NCBI RefSeq assembly: GCF_900604355.1
Contig: NZ_UWOE01000001.1
Coordinates: 1,364,001-1,428,000, forward strand
Direction of reading: 5' to 3'
Length of the DNA: 64,000 nt
From: Luxibacter massiliensis
GTDB taxonomy: Bacteria > Bacillota > Clostridia > Lachnospirales > Lachnospiraceae
Below the pieces are notes generated by a model, which was not told the origin of the DNA, made no database searches, and saw only the letters and a list, made by a program, of their open reading frames with translations. Positions 35,664 through 44,046 of the stretch are shown here, one piece after another (position 1 is the stretch's first letter; the number at the start of each line of letters is the position of its first letter). The position numbers and the translations under genes were made by a program.

Positions 35664-36875
35664 TTAGTTTTCCCCCTTCAGGCTGCCAACAAGTGTTTTA
35701 GCCAGCTCGTCCAGTGCATGCATCTGTTCATTCTTCAGAGAAGACTTCACTGCAAAATTCTCTGTCAGCAGCGTCATATTTTTCATCTCTGAAACTTTGG
35801 CCTCCATCAGTTTGGAGGACATGGGCGCCCAAGATCCATTTCCCAGGACTGCCACTGTACGGTTCTGGATATTGAGGGCCTTCATATCATCGAGGAAATT
35901 GGCCATGATTGGATATATTCCTCCATTGTAAGTAGGCGCTGCCAGAACCAGATGGCTGTACTTGAAGCTGTCCGCTATGAGCTGTGAGACATGGGTTCTG
36001 GAAATATCATGGACAATCATGTGTGTAATACCGGCATCGGCCAGTTTAGCTGCCAGGACGTTCGCGGCGTTCTCAGTATTTCCGTACATGGAAGCACATG
36101 CAATCATGACCCCCCTGACTTCAGGTTCATATTTGCTCCAGGTGTCATACTTGTCAATGATATACTCCAGGTGATTTCTCCAGATTGGGCCATGGAGAGG
36201 GCAGATGTAGCGGATGTCCAGGGCGGAGGCCTTTTTCAGGACATTCTGGACCTGGGCGCCATATTTCCCCACGATATTTGTATAATACCGGCGGGCATCA
36301 TCCAGCCAGTCTCTGTCAAAATTCACTTCATCATTAAATATGGTGCCGCTCATTGCACCGAAGGTACCAAAGGCATCGGCAGAAAACAGTATTTTATCCG
36401 CAGCATCATAAGTCATCATAGCCTCCGGCCAGTGGACCATAGGCGCCATGACGAAATGGAGGGTATGTTTTCCGCAGGAGAATGTGTCCCCTTCCTTGAT
36501 TACATTTTTTTTGCCTTCCAGGTCTATATTATAAAATTGGTCTATCATGGGGAAGGTTTTGGCATTTCCGATAATCTGCAGGCCAGGATAGCGGAGCAGT
36601 AAATCATCGATGAGGGAACAGTGGTCCGGCTCCATATGGTTGATGACCAGATAATCCAGTGCCCTGCCATCCAGCACAGCTTCTATATTCTCCAGAAACT
36701 GGCGGCCGATGGAGTCATCTACCGTATCAAACAAAACAGTTTTTTCATCCAGAAGCAAATAGGAGTTATAGGAAACACCGCCGGGAATGGGAAAAATATT
36801 TTCAAACAACTCCAGGCGCCGGTCAGTTCCCCCTACCCAGTACAGATCTTCAGTTACCTTTCTAACACAGTACAT
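35664..36875 (-). CDS. FprA-type A-class flavodiiron protein
   Basis: 403 residues, the standard length. The N-terminal beta-lactamase-like domain (about 1-250) has the diiron ligands His80-X-Glu82-X-Asp84-His85 (NHMEPDH) and an APMVHWPEAM block with another His; the C-terminal flavodoxin domain (about 255-400) starts with the FMN loop SMYGNTENAA. These cytoplasmic enzymes reduce oxygen or nitric oxide and protect anaerobes. RBS AAAGGAGGAATTT precedes the ATG at 36873-36875, and a TTAAAATA stretch further upstream is a possible -10. It is not functionally tied to the neighbouring glycan or eCIS genes; it marks the boundary between them. Confidence 0.93.
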   Translation of the reverse strand: MYCVRKVTEDLYWVGGTDRRLELFENIFPIPGGVSYNSYLLLDEKTVLFDTVDDSIGRQFLENIEAVLDGRALDYLVINHMEPDHCSLIDDLLLRYPGLQIIGNAKTFPMIDQFYNIDLEGKKNVIKEGDTFSCGKHTLHFVMAPMVHWPEAMMTYDAADKILFSADAFGTFGAMSGTIFNDEVNFDRDWLDDARRYYTNIVGKYGAQVQNVLKKASALDIRYICPLHGPIWRNHLEYIIDKYDTWSKYEPEVRGVMIACASMYGNTENAANVLAAKLADAGITHMIVHDISRTHVSQLIADSFKYSHLVLAAPTYNGGIYPIMANFLDDMKALNIQNRTVAVLGNGSWAPMSSKLMEAKVSEMKNMTLLTENFAVKSSLKNEQMHALDELAKTLVGSLKGEN

Positions 36876-37028
36876 ATAAATTCCTCCTTTAAATTGCGGA
36901 AATTGTTATTTTTCTGACGTGTATATTTTAACATAAAAGCCAGAATACGCAAGAGAGGTATTGATTTTCGTACATGAGTTTTCGAGAAAATCAGCCTAAT
37001 AAGACTATATACAATAATACTTCCTTTC

Positions 37029-37364
37029 TCAGTCCAGGTGATCTGCCCCTTCTTCCAGCTTCTTTTCGTTATTTACAGGCATCCCATGGATATACGAAGT
37101 GGGGTGCACGATTCCCTGCATCTGCTGCACCACGTGTCCCAGCTCATGGTTTAAGTGTTTTTCCTGCCCGGGACCGATATAGACATCTGTCCCCTGGGTG
37201 TAGGCCAGAGCCTGAAACTGAGCCGGTTTAGGAGAATTATAATGGACTTTGACATGGTCGAAAGAAAAGCCGGAATGTTCCTCGAATTTGTCTTTCATAT
37301 GGTTTGGAATACCTGTCTTATTGGGGCGTTTGGACGCTCTTATTTTTTGTTCATATTCATACAT
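37029..37364 (-). CDS. DUF4157/eCIS_core domain small protein with HELGH motif
   Basis: 111 residues. It consists almost only of the DUF4157 domain: basic N-terminus with PNHMKDKFEEHSGFSFDHVKVHY, an AYTQGTDVYIGPG strand, and HLNHELGHVVQQ, a zinc-peptidase HExxH (His73-Glu74-His77). DUF4157 is a signature of extracellular contractile injection systems, often at the N-terminus of cargo toxins. Here it is a free-standing protein, divergent from and 461 bp before the eCIS operon, with AGAGAGG upstream. It may be a cargo, a loading adaptor or the stub of a toxin. A DUF4157 protein next to sheath, gp25 and ATPase genes strongly supports the eCIS reading. Confidence 0.88.
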   Translation of the reverse strand: MYEYEQKIRASKRPNKTGIPNHMKDKFEEHSGFSFDHVKVHYNSPKPAQFQALAYTQGTDVYIGPGQEKHLNHELGHVVQQMQGIVHPTSYIHGMPVNNEKKLEEGADHLD

Positions 37365-37824
37365 CGTATGGATCCTCTCTATACTTTCTTATTTATTTTG
37401 CTAAACAGGGCATGTCCAAATAGGTGAATGGACTCCATCCAGTAAAGTATAGTTTTTCTTTAATGTTGGGAGCAGATAAATTCACAGTCTGCATTTTTTT
37501 GTCACATAAGGCCCGGCAGAAGAAAAAAGCAAGCAACATATCACCGCGGAATCTTAGGTTAAATTCGTTTATAATAAGTGAGCCGCATAATATGACAAAT
37601 TTCGCTAAAATATGAAATTTTGAAATTTTTGGAAAAAATATATTGTATTTTAGTATTAGAAACCGCCTGATGTTTTTAAGAAGTATCAAAGTTTTATCTA
37701 AAGTTATATTAGGATGCAAGGTATATAAGAGGAAAGGTGCTGGCAAAGAAGCGGCAGCTGGCGTGGGGTTTTTATTCATAGTCATTGTGGTGTTTTCCCC
37801 CGGGATAGAAAAGCTAAGGAGGAA
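37365..37824 (+). other. 460-bp divergent region upstream of the eCIS operon
   Basis: This A+T-rich region separates the divergent DUF4157 gene from the LytTR gene and must hold the operon promoter(s). I could not fix a convincing -35/-10 pair; TTGAAA at 37620-37625 is a possible -35 without a good -10. It contains the second copy of the CATGTCC...TGGACTCC element (37411-37450) and a possible small coding frame from 37643. No clear LytTR box was identified. Confidence 0.5.
37411..37450 (+). repeat. second copy of the CATGTCC...TGGACTCC intergenic element
   Basis: It matches 24921-24961 (about 31 of 40 aligned bases by hand, one gap). It carries TGGACTCCATCCA, a short self-pairing core. Non-coding in both places. 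Confidence 0.5.
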
Positions 37825-37828
37825 GTGA
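37643..37828 (+). CDS. possible small membrane protein upstream of the LytTR gene
   Basis: A frame with TTG at 37643 or ATG at 37670 (52-61 residues) ends with TGA overlapping the GTG of the LytTR gene (GTGA), the pattern of translational coupling. It is basic, with one hydrophobic segment (VGFLFIVIVVF) near the end. No family is recognised and no good ribosome site precedes it. It could be chance; the coupling is the only argument. Confidence 0.27.
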   Translation: MYFSIRNRLMFLRSIKVLSKVILGCKVYKRKGAGKEAAAGVGFLFIVIVVFSPGIEKLRRK

Positions 37829-38220
37829 CTACGGAAGAAAGGGATTATATCTATATATTAGATGAAGATAAAATATGGCTGAAAGTTATGCTGCATGATA
37901 TTTATTATATTGAAACTATTAAATCCAGCCATTACTGTGAAGTGGTTACAAGGGAGGGCAGAGGAAGGCTCCATGCGGATATCACTCCGCTGCAGAAGGA
38001 ACTTCCCTGGTATTTTTTTAAAACCCGGGCATCTACGCTTGCAAATCTTAAGCTGGTTGGCAAAGTAGATACAGCAAAGAGGATTTTATATTTTGATGAC
38101 CTGGTATCCTGTACATATACAGAGAGAGTGGCTAAAGAATTGAAAAGGATTCTGAGGCTGAAAAGCTACAGAAGATATGGAGGAATGACAGATGAAGATC
38201 ACACAGATGCTTCCCTTTGA
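37825..38220 (+). CDS. LytTR DNA-binding domain transcriptional regulator
   Basis: 131 residues, essentially a LytTR domain without a receiver domain. LytTR blocks: DIYYIETIKSSHYCEVVT, then FFKTRASTLANLKLVGKV, then FDDLVSCTYTERVAKELK. The start is GTG at 37825, only two bases after AAGGAGG, which is closer than usual; no better start exists in the open frame. Its end overlaps the next gene by 29 bp, so it is the first gene of the eCIS operon and probably controls it. Without a receiver it must be regulated by amount or by a partner. LytTR proteins bind direct repeats; the sites were not found by eye. Confidence 0.82.
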   Translation: MTTEERDYIYILDEDKIWLKVMLHDIYYIETIKSSHYCEVVTREGRGRLHADITPLQKELPWYFFKTRASTLANLKLVGKVDTAKRILYFDDLVSCTYTERVAKELKRILRLKSYRRYGGMTDEDHTDASL

Positions 38221-40057
38221 GAGGAATCGGTATTATTACGGGAAAATGCTTACATCTCAGGATTTCAGGGCAGAGCAGCAGTATATGAACAGTAAAAGGA
38301 TGTTCCTGAACCAGATGGTTTTTGGCAGTGGAGTTCTGTGCGGACTGAGTGTATATAAGCTAGATGATTTTTCTGTTCTTGTGGAAAGCGGGACAGCAGT
38401 GGATTCTCTGGGGCGGGAGATTATATTGGACAAATCCGTTGTTAAAAAACTGACTACACTGGAAGGATACAGAGAAGATGGGGACAGCTTATGCCTGTGC
38501 CTGTCTTATCAGGAGGAAGAAACGTTTCCTGTATACGCAGTCAACCGCAAGGAGGAACAAGCCGAGTATGAGAATAACCGGATTCAGGAGAGATACAGAC
38601 TTTTTCTTGCAGATACCCACAGTACGGGACATAACTTCAGCCTAGACTCAGAATTTTTTGTGGAAGCTGAGCTTTCCAGAGATACGGATTATGTGGCCAG
38701 AATCCGGATGCCGGCCAATGCCTGCCGGGGAAGGAAGTTCAGGATAGTCCTAGAGGTGGTAAAGTTATCAGACAGAAAGAAAGAGCTGAACCTGTCCTAT
38801 ATGCTGCAGATGCCGTGCTTTTGCCGGGCAGGCCATGAAAGAAGCATGGAGATAGAGGAGACAGTGAAGATTGATAAAAAGGGAGGGCAGCGTAGCTTTC
38901 ATTACTGGATAAAGGCAGAAAATACAGAACTCAAGGAAACAAGCATATTGATCAAACCAAAACAGGGAACTGTGCAGGAACTGAAGGTGTTTTTGACAAA
39001 TGAGGAACCAGAAGAACTTATACGCTGTTCTCTGGGAAGGCCAAGCCTGGAAATCAGAGAGGCGGGAAAAGAAGATACCTGCATCCCTCTGGCAGACATT
39101 TTCCTGAAACATACAAAGACTGCCTGCATGATTGACTATATTGAGGAGAAGAATGTAAAACATTATGTGGATCTTCCAAGTGAAGTGAAAATAAGACAGG
39201 ATTATCTGTCTTATTACGGAGGCAGTGAAGGTTCCCTGTATCCTGGGAAGACGGCAGAAGAGACGGCAGAGGAGGACGCCTGTCAGGAAGAGGCTAAGGC
39301 AAAGGAGCCAAATGGGGAGGAAGGGAAAGAAAACCCCCCAATAGTACAGGAAGAGGAACATAGAATGATGCCTGCAGAAACCGGGGAGGTGCAGGCTCTG
39401 TCCCAGATGCCAGGAGAGGAGGGGGACAGGCAGGTAAAGGGCGGGATACTGGAAATACCACTGGAGCAAAGAATGAAAAAAGGGAGCATATGTTTTTCTG
39501 AAGAAATCAGCCACGGGTTGGGGCCGGGCAGCGTATATGTGGCTGTGGGAATCGACGAACCAGAAGAAGGGGCCCATGCAAAGAGGAAGATACAAAGTAC
39601 GATATACGGAGACATGGAACTATTTGAGGGGCAGAATCCCTCACAGACATCTGTGAGGACAGCCGTAAAAGTATGGGAGGAAAAGGGGAGTTTCCAGGTG
39701 GCTGCCAAGCTTGCCAGAGAGCAGAATACAGTGCTTTTGTCCCTCCACTGGATTGCTTTCCGGATTCCAGGCACACGGACGGGCACAGGCCTGAAAGAAA
39801 ATAATTCTGCACAGATTAGGCCCAAGACAGTGACTATACATCTAAAATGCAGGGAAAAGCACTTTTTTGCTGTACAATTCCACAATATGCCGCCCTGCCG
39901 TCTGCGCTACGAGCTGACCGAGGAGGGCAGCGGCAGAATAGAAGAGGACGGTACTTACACAGCACCTAGGAAAGCCGGAGTATATGAGGTAAAAATTTCA
40001 TGTGAAGAGTATCCAGAAATTTGTACTTATGCGTATGCAGTGGTATCAGGCAAGTAG
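38192..40057 (+). CDS. eCIS-associated conserved protein with YYYGK N-terminal domain and Ig-like C-terminus
   Basis: 621 residues. The ATG at 38192 is preceded by GGAGGA and overlaps the LytTR gene. The N-terminus has FERNRYYYGKMLTSQDF, an EQQYMN-KR helix, FGSGVLCGLSV and a DSLGREI turn; this arrangement recurs in proteins near contractile tail-like loci. The middle contains a low-complexity acidic stretch (about 350-410). The last 70 residues resemble a bacterial Ig-like fold (YELTEEGSGRIEEDGTYTAP). No signal peptide or TM is visible. A structural or adaptor role at particle assembly is inferred from position only. The biochemical function is unknown. Confidence 0.72.
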   Translation: MKITQMLPFERNRYYYGKMLTSQDFRAEQQYMNSKRMFLNQMVFGSGVLCGLSVYKLDDFSVLVESGTAVDSLGREIILDKSVVKKLTTLEGYREDGDSLCLCLSYQEEETFPVYAVNRKEEQAEYENNRIQERYRLFLADTHSTGHNFSLDSEFFVEAELSRDTDYVARIRMPANACRGRKFRIVLEVVKLSDRKKELNLSYMLQMPCFCRAGHERSMEIEETVKIDKKGGQRSFHYWIKAENTELKETSILIKPKQGTVQELKVFLTNEEPEELIRCSLGRPSLEIREAGKEDTCIPLADIFLKHTKTACMIDYIEEKNVKHYVDLPSEVKIRQDYLSYYGGSEGSLYPGKTAEETAEEDACQEEAKAKEPNGEEGKENPPIVQEEEHRMMPAETGEVQALSQMPGEEGDRQVKGGILEIPLEQRMKKGSICFSEEISHGLGPGSVYVAVGIDEPEEGAHAKRKIQSTIYGDMELFEGQNPSQTSVRTAVKVWEEKGSFQVAAKLAREQNTVLLSLHWIAFRIPGTRTGTGLKENNSAQIRPKTVTIHLKCREKHFFAVQFHNMPPCRLRYELTEEGSGRIEEDGTYTAPRKAGVYEVKISCEEYPEICTYAYAVVSGK

Positions 40058-40076
40058 GAGGGGAGGAGGGGGAAAT

Positions 40077-40889
40077 ATGCTTTGCCAGGGAAAAACAGAA
40101 GAGTTAAGGGTGCTGGGGGTGCTCTTTAGAGGGCAGGCCAATGACGTACTACTCTGCCATAAAGGTGATCTGGCAGAAAGGGAAGAGCAGGGAGTCAGTG
40201 TCATATGGCAGGTAAAAAACAGGCAGGCAGTTAAGTACTTACTCAGGGAAGGAGACAGGCTCCCTTTTGAGGCCTGTGTCTCCCAGGGCGCCTATACTTG
40301 TTTTCTTATACCATACAGGGAACCCAGGCCTGTAGATAGATTTTGGGACGTGCAGATATCTGAAGAGAAAAGGGTACAGATGTGCAGGGAAATAGTCTGT
40401 CTGTGTATGACCTCAAGACTGCCCTGGCCGGTTCTCTATCTGCTCTTGAAAGGAGGCTGCCTTAATATAGGGAGGGATGACGCCTTATATTTTACCTATA
40501 ATCTGGATCTGGCAGGGTTGAATGAGGAGAGGGGGGAACAGGACTGTGCGCAGCTCTGTGCGCAGCAGGTTCTTAGGCTGCTGCGCCCTGAGACAAAGCC
40601 TGAAAAAAGACTCTATGAGCTGGTGGCCAAGAAACTGGACAGGGCAAGGTACAGGACACTGTTTGATTTGTATTTAGAATGGAAATGGCCCTCCCCAAAA
40701 CCTGGATGCCTAAAGCCTCCAGAAAAGCTGAAAAAGTGCCTGCTGTATATTCTTGTGATACTGGCATGCCTGCTGTTGGCGCTGGCTATAATTACAGTTG
40801 TTTCCGGGATGATGCTTGGCGAGCCGTTCCTGTCCCAAATATTCACGGAGACATTTAGAAGGATCGGCACGGAAAATTTGGGGAGGTGA
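40077..40889 (+). CDS. single-pass membrane protein of unknown function in eCIS operon
   Basis: 270 residues. I chose the ATG at 40077 (MLCQGKTEELRV) because AGGAGGGGGAAAT lies just before it; a longer version starts inside the previous gene. A cytoplasmic-looking domain of about 220 residues (blocks VIWQVKNRQAVKYLL, RFWDVQISEEKRVQM, GCLNIGRDDALYFTYNLDL) is followed by one strong TM helix (CLLYILVILACLLLALAIITVV) and a short outer tail. The soluble part has the flavour of a degenerate kinase fold but I cannot show it. The next gene starts within its stop codon (GTGA), so the two are coupled and may form a membrane complex. Confidence 0.65.
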   Translation: MLCQGKTEELRVLGVLFRGQANDVLLCHKGDLAEREEQGVSVIWQVKNRQAVKYLLREGDRLPFEACVSQGAYTCFLIPYREPRPVDRFWDVQISEEKRVQMCREIVCLCMTSRLPWPVLYLLLKGGCLNIGRDDALYFTYNLDLAGLNEERGEQDCAQLCAQQVLRLLRPETKPEKRLYELVAKKLDRARYRTLFDLYLEWKWPSPKPGCLKPPEKLKKCLLYILVILACLLLALAIITVVSGMMLGEPFLSQIFTETFRRIGTENLGR

Positions 40890-41956
40890 GGCGCTTGCAT
40901 AAATGGCTGGATATGACTCCAAAGCATGAGAAGGATTATTTTATATTTTTCCGGTGGCAGGTTGGAAGGAAGCTGGCCTTAATCATTTGCCTGGCTGTTA
41001 TTGTATGCTGTCTGGCGGCCCTGCTTTTTTTCCATGCAGGGGCCATATCTGAAGACATAGGGGGATATCCTGTATTTGCCTATGACTCGCTTTTTTTAAA
41101 GTTCTATAGTGGGAATGCTGCGATACAGGCAAATGACGGCCATATTGCCTACTTGGGCAAGGTAAGTAAAGGGAGGGCAAACGGCAGAGGGACACTGTAC
41201 GATGCCCAGGGCAGGATCATATATAAGGGGAATTTTGCCTCCAACGCCTACCAGGGGAACGGTACCCTGTACCATTCCAATATGGTAAGGAAGTACGAAG
41301 GGCAGTTTCAGGATGGGAAAAAGCAAGGGGCCGGGATACTCTACGGTGAGAATGGGACAGCCGTCTTTGAAGGCAGTTTTTATGAGGATGAAATCATCTA
41401 TGAGGAACTGGTAGGGAGGCCTACCTCTGAAATTTCCAGTGCATATGCCGGGCAGCAGGCTTTATATATGGAAGCAGAGGACAGCAGTAAGATGTATGTA
41501 TTTATGGAGGACATAGGAGCCATATATTGTGCCGTCAGCAAAGAAGGCACTTTGGAGGAAGGGTGGGCAGTAAAAAGTATATATGTGCTGGAAAGCAAAA
41601 AGCCATTTGAGGCTCTGGCTAAGGAGACGCCAGATGAGCCGGGGGAAGGAAAGTTACAGTATATGGGACAGACCCAGATGAACCTGGGAGATGCCCTGGC
41701 TTTTGAATTTGTACAACAGCAGAAGGACAGCGGTGAGGGGCAGCCAGAGGAGGAGAGGACGGGTAAAAGTCCTCTGAAAACCACAGGGATAGAAGCTGAG
41801 GAAGGCCTCCAGGGGGTATATGAGGTGAAGAATTATAATAAGGAAGAGATGTATATCTCTGTATACGAAAAAGAGGGTTTTCAATATACGTTTTTTAATT
41901 TAGACGAGGAAAGCAGTGGTGATACATGTCTATTTTATTCAATGGAATTACTGTAG
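40886..41956 (+). CDS. single-pass membrane protein with MORN repeats
   Basis: 356 residues, GTG start overlapping the previous stop by 4 bp. One TM at about 30-52 (LALIICLAVIVCCLAALLFF) places the remaining about 300 residues outside. MORN-like repeats lie at about 88-160: YLGKVSKGRANGRGTLYD, YKGNFASNAYQGNGTLYH, YEGQFQDGKKQGAGILYG and FEGSF. MORN repeats give an extended beta structure used for protein or lipid contacts. A compositionally biased acidic part and a small C-terminal domain follow. MORN proteins are not part of known eCIS particles, so this is a candidate envelope-side scaffold of the machine. Confidence 0.78.
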   Translation: MRRLHKWLDMTPKHEKDYFIFFRWQVGRKLALIICLAVIVCCLAALLFFHAGAISEDIGGYPVFAYDSLFLKFYSGNAAIQANDGHIAYLGKVSKGRANGRGTLYDAQGRIIYKGNFASNAYQGNGTLYHSNMVRKYEGQFQDGKKQGAGILYGENGTAVFEGSFYEDEIIYEELVGRPTSEISSAYAGQQALYMEAEDSSKMYVFMEDIGAIYCAVSKEGTLEEGWAVKSIYVLESKKPFEALAKETPDEPGEGKLQYMGQTQMNLGDALAFEFVQQQKDSGEGQPEEERTGKSPLKTTGIEAEEGLQGVYEVKNYNKEEMYISVYEKEGFQYTFFNLDEESSGDTCLFYSMELL

Positions 41957-42001
41957 GCGCTATGGCCGTATATTTTTCAGATGATATATAGGAGGGAATG
42001 A

Positions 42002-44041
42002 ATGAGGAGAGAGATGCAGAAGAAAGTAGCGTATATTTTATGCTGTGTGGCGCTCTATACAGTTTGTTTGCCTATGCCTCCCCTAAAGTCTGCCGCTGTC
42101 CTTACTCTTTCTTTAGAACAGGCAAAAACACTGGCCCTCGCAAATAGTGACGCCTGTAAAAAGCTGCAGACAAAAATCAATCTGCAGAAAGTGAAATATG
42201 TGGAGGCAGTGAAATCAGTGGGGTTAAAGCAGAAAGATATGCTGACTTTCAGGTGGAACCCTCTTTTGGACTTTCAATTTCCAGAGCAGCCGGGCCTGAC
42301 AGATTCTTACGAATGGCAGTATAAACCGGTGCAGATGCAATGTGAGCTGACTGCCCTGTGGCATGAACTAGAAGATACCCGCTATGAGACGGCAGAGCAG
42401 ATTTCCAACCTGTATGCAGAGGCCTATATATGCCAGGAAAAAATAGCTTTTCTGGATGAGGCGCGGATCTCTCAGGAGGAAACCCTAGAGAGGAACAGAG
42501 CCAGAGTAAAAACAGGAGAGGCGAAGATAGCAGATGTGGAAAAAATGGAGGATTCCCTGGAAAAGCTGGTTACTGATGTAAGCCAGGCTATGCGTGAGAT
42601 GGAAACACTGAAGAAAAAAATAACCGCCATGGCCGGAGTGGATGTCCGAATAGGGTACCGTTTCGAGAATCCCCTCATATCAGTAAGCCCTAACCGGGAC
42701 GCCCTTCCCGCCCTTGTGGAGCATACGCTGGAAAATGACCATGGATATTATGAGGCGAAGCTGAATTCCCGCCTGGGACTGTTAAGCCTGGAAACCAATG
42801 AAAAGCTGATGAAACAGCACTATAAGGGGAAGATGGATTGGATCCAGTCCTATGTAGACCAGGCAAAAGAGGGGAAAGAGATCGATGGAGATGCCTTTCA
42901 GGCTGCCTATGACGCCTTTCTTGGAGAGATTGAGAAACCCTGGAACGGGGATATACGGATCCTGTTTATAAAAATTCCAAAGGACTGGTTTAAGGGGGAG
43001 CAGGATGGTGTGCGCTATATAGAGGACGACCCCTATATTTTATACACAGATGCTCTGGAATATGTGGATCTGAAAAATGAGGAGGATACAGTAAAATCTT
43101 CCCTAAAGACCAGCGTAGGTGACAGTTTCGAGGCTATTGTAACCACATGGAATTCTTATCTGTCCTTACAAGAGACGGCCGGAAAACAAGAGACGGCCAT
43201 GGATAAAGCTTTGCTGCTCAACCGTCTCGGGGAATTGTCTTATGAGGGACTGAGGGCAGAGCAGGATGCCTATAAACAAGCTCAGATGGATGAACTGGAG
43301 GCATTGGGAGAGGTGAGCGCTCTTCTGTATTCCTTTGACAGGCTGACATGCGGGGGCATGACGAAATATATCAGCGGCCAGCTTACGGCCATGGAACCAG
43401 CTTACGGGGGAGACAGCTTTCTCAGTGCCGAGGAGCTTAATGGCGCTTCCTACTATATTAAGACAAGGGCAGAGGACCATGTATTTCTGTTTGGTATTGT
43501 AATACCAGAAGATTTCAGCCTGTCAGTCTCTTCCTTTGAACTGTGGGTCAATGGGACGCAGGTGGGAGAAAGGACAGAGGCAGGGCAGGAGCTTAAGCAT
43601 TTGACCCTGGCACTGGATGGTATTGAAAAAGCAGCAGTCAGGTTATATGACGGAGAGAAATTTCTGGATGAGTGCCAGATAGACCCTGAGGCCAGCAGCG
43701 GGGAGCTGGAGATTACAGGAGGATATGAGATCGTGCCTGCCGGGTCAGGGCGGGCGGTGGCCACTTACACCTGTACCACTGACAAGATCCTGGGAATAAC
43801 AGAAATTACTTTCAGGCCTTTGGCAGGAGAAAAAATAGCTTTTTATCAGATACAGGATTTAAATGGGATTGGGATGGGAGCCAGTACAGAAATCCCTATA
43901 GAAGAGTCCTTCTCCCATTTGTCTGTGGCGGCAGATGACTTAGAAAATATCAGGGCAGTTTTCTACGATGAGCGGGGAAATTTTTTGTATACGGCCAGGC
44001 TCAGGGAGACTACTATGGAAGCAGTAGCAGAGGAGGGATAG
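42002..44041 (+). CDS. exported TolC/outer-membrane-efflux-like helical protein
   Basis: 679 residues. The ATG at 42002 follows AGGAGGG. A signal peptide (AYILCCVALYTVCLPMPPL) ends near SAA. The mature part begins with LTLSLEQAKTLALANS, the typical N-terminal helix of TolC-family proteins, and continues with long helices (LEDTRYETAEQISNLYAEAY, RARVKTGEAKIADVEKMED). The last about 200 residues are beta-rich repeats. TolC forms a long helical tube through the periplasm and outer membrane in Gram-negatives; TolC-like secreted proteins exist in clostridia with unknown roles. In this operon it could form a conduit or a stalk in the wall. Confidence 0.72.
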   Translation: MRREMQKKVAYILCCVALYTVCLPMPPLKSAAVLTLSLEQAKTLALANSDACKKLQTKINLQKVKYVEAVKSVGLKQKDMLTFRWNPLLDFQFPEQPGLTDSYEWQYKPVQMQCELTALWHELEDTRYETAEQISNLYAEAYICQEKIAFLDEARISQEETLERNRARVKTGEAKIADVEKMEDSLEKLVTDVSQAMREMETLKKKITAMAGVDVRIGYRFENPLISVSPNRDALPALVEHTLENDHGYYEAKLNSRLGLLSLETNEKLMKQHYKGKMDWIQSYVDQAKEGKEIDGDAFQAAYDAFLGEIEKPWNGDIRILFIKIPKDWFKGEQDGVRYIEDDPYILYTDALEYVDLKNEEDTVKSSLKTSVGDSFEAIVTTWNSYLSLQETAGKQETAMDKALLLNRLGELSYEGLRAEQDAYKQAQMDELEALGEVSALLYSFDRLTCGGMTKYISGQLTAMEPAYGGDSFLSAEELNGASYYIKTRAEDHVFLFGIVIPEDFSLSVSSFELWVNGTQVGERTEAGQELKHLTLALDGIEKAAVRLYDGEKFLDECQIDPEASSGELEITGGYEIVPAGSGRAVATYTCTTDKILGITEITFRPLAGEKIAFYQIQDLNGIGMGASTEIPIEESFSHLSVAADDLENIRAVFYDERGNFLYTARLRETTMEAVAEEG

Positions 44042-44046
44042 AAATC

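Noticed and set aside
35991..36602. Plus-strand reading frame of 203 codons
   Set aside because: It is antisense to the flavodiiron gene, which carries all expected motifs.
36876..37028. Gene between the flavodiiron and DUF4157 genes
   Set aside because: Only short frames without ribosome sites; it is read as promoter and terminator space.
38768..39595. Long antisense reading frame (275 codons) on the minus strand
   Set aside because: It lies wholly inside the 38192 gene, has no ribosome site and shows no family motif.
42002..44041. Functional multidrug efflux outer-membrane channel
   Set aside because: No MFP or RND partner is present and other genes indicate no outer membrane; only the TolC-like fold is kept as a hypothesis.
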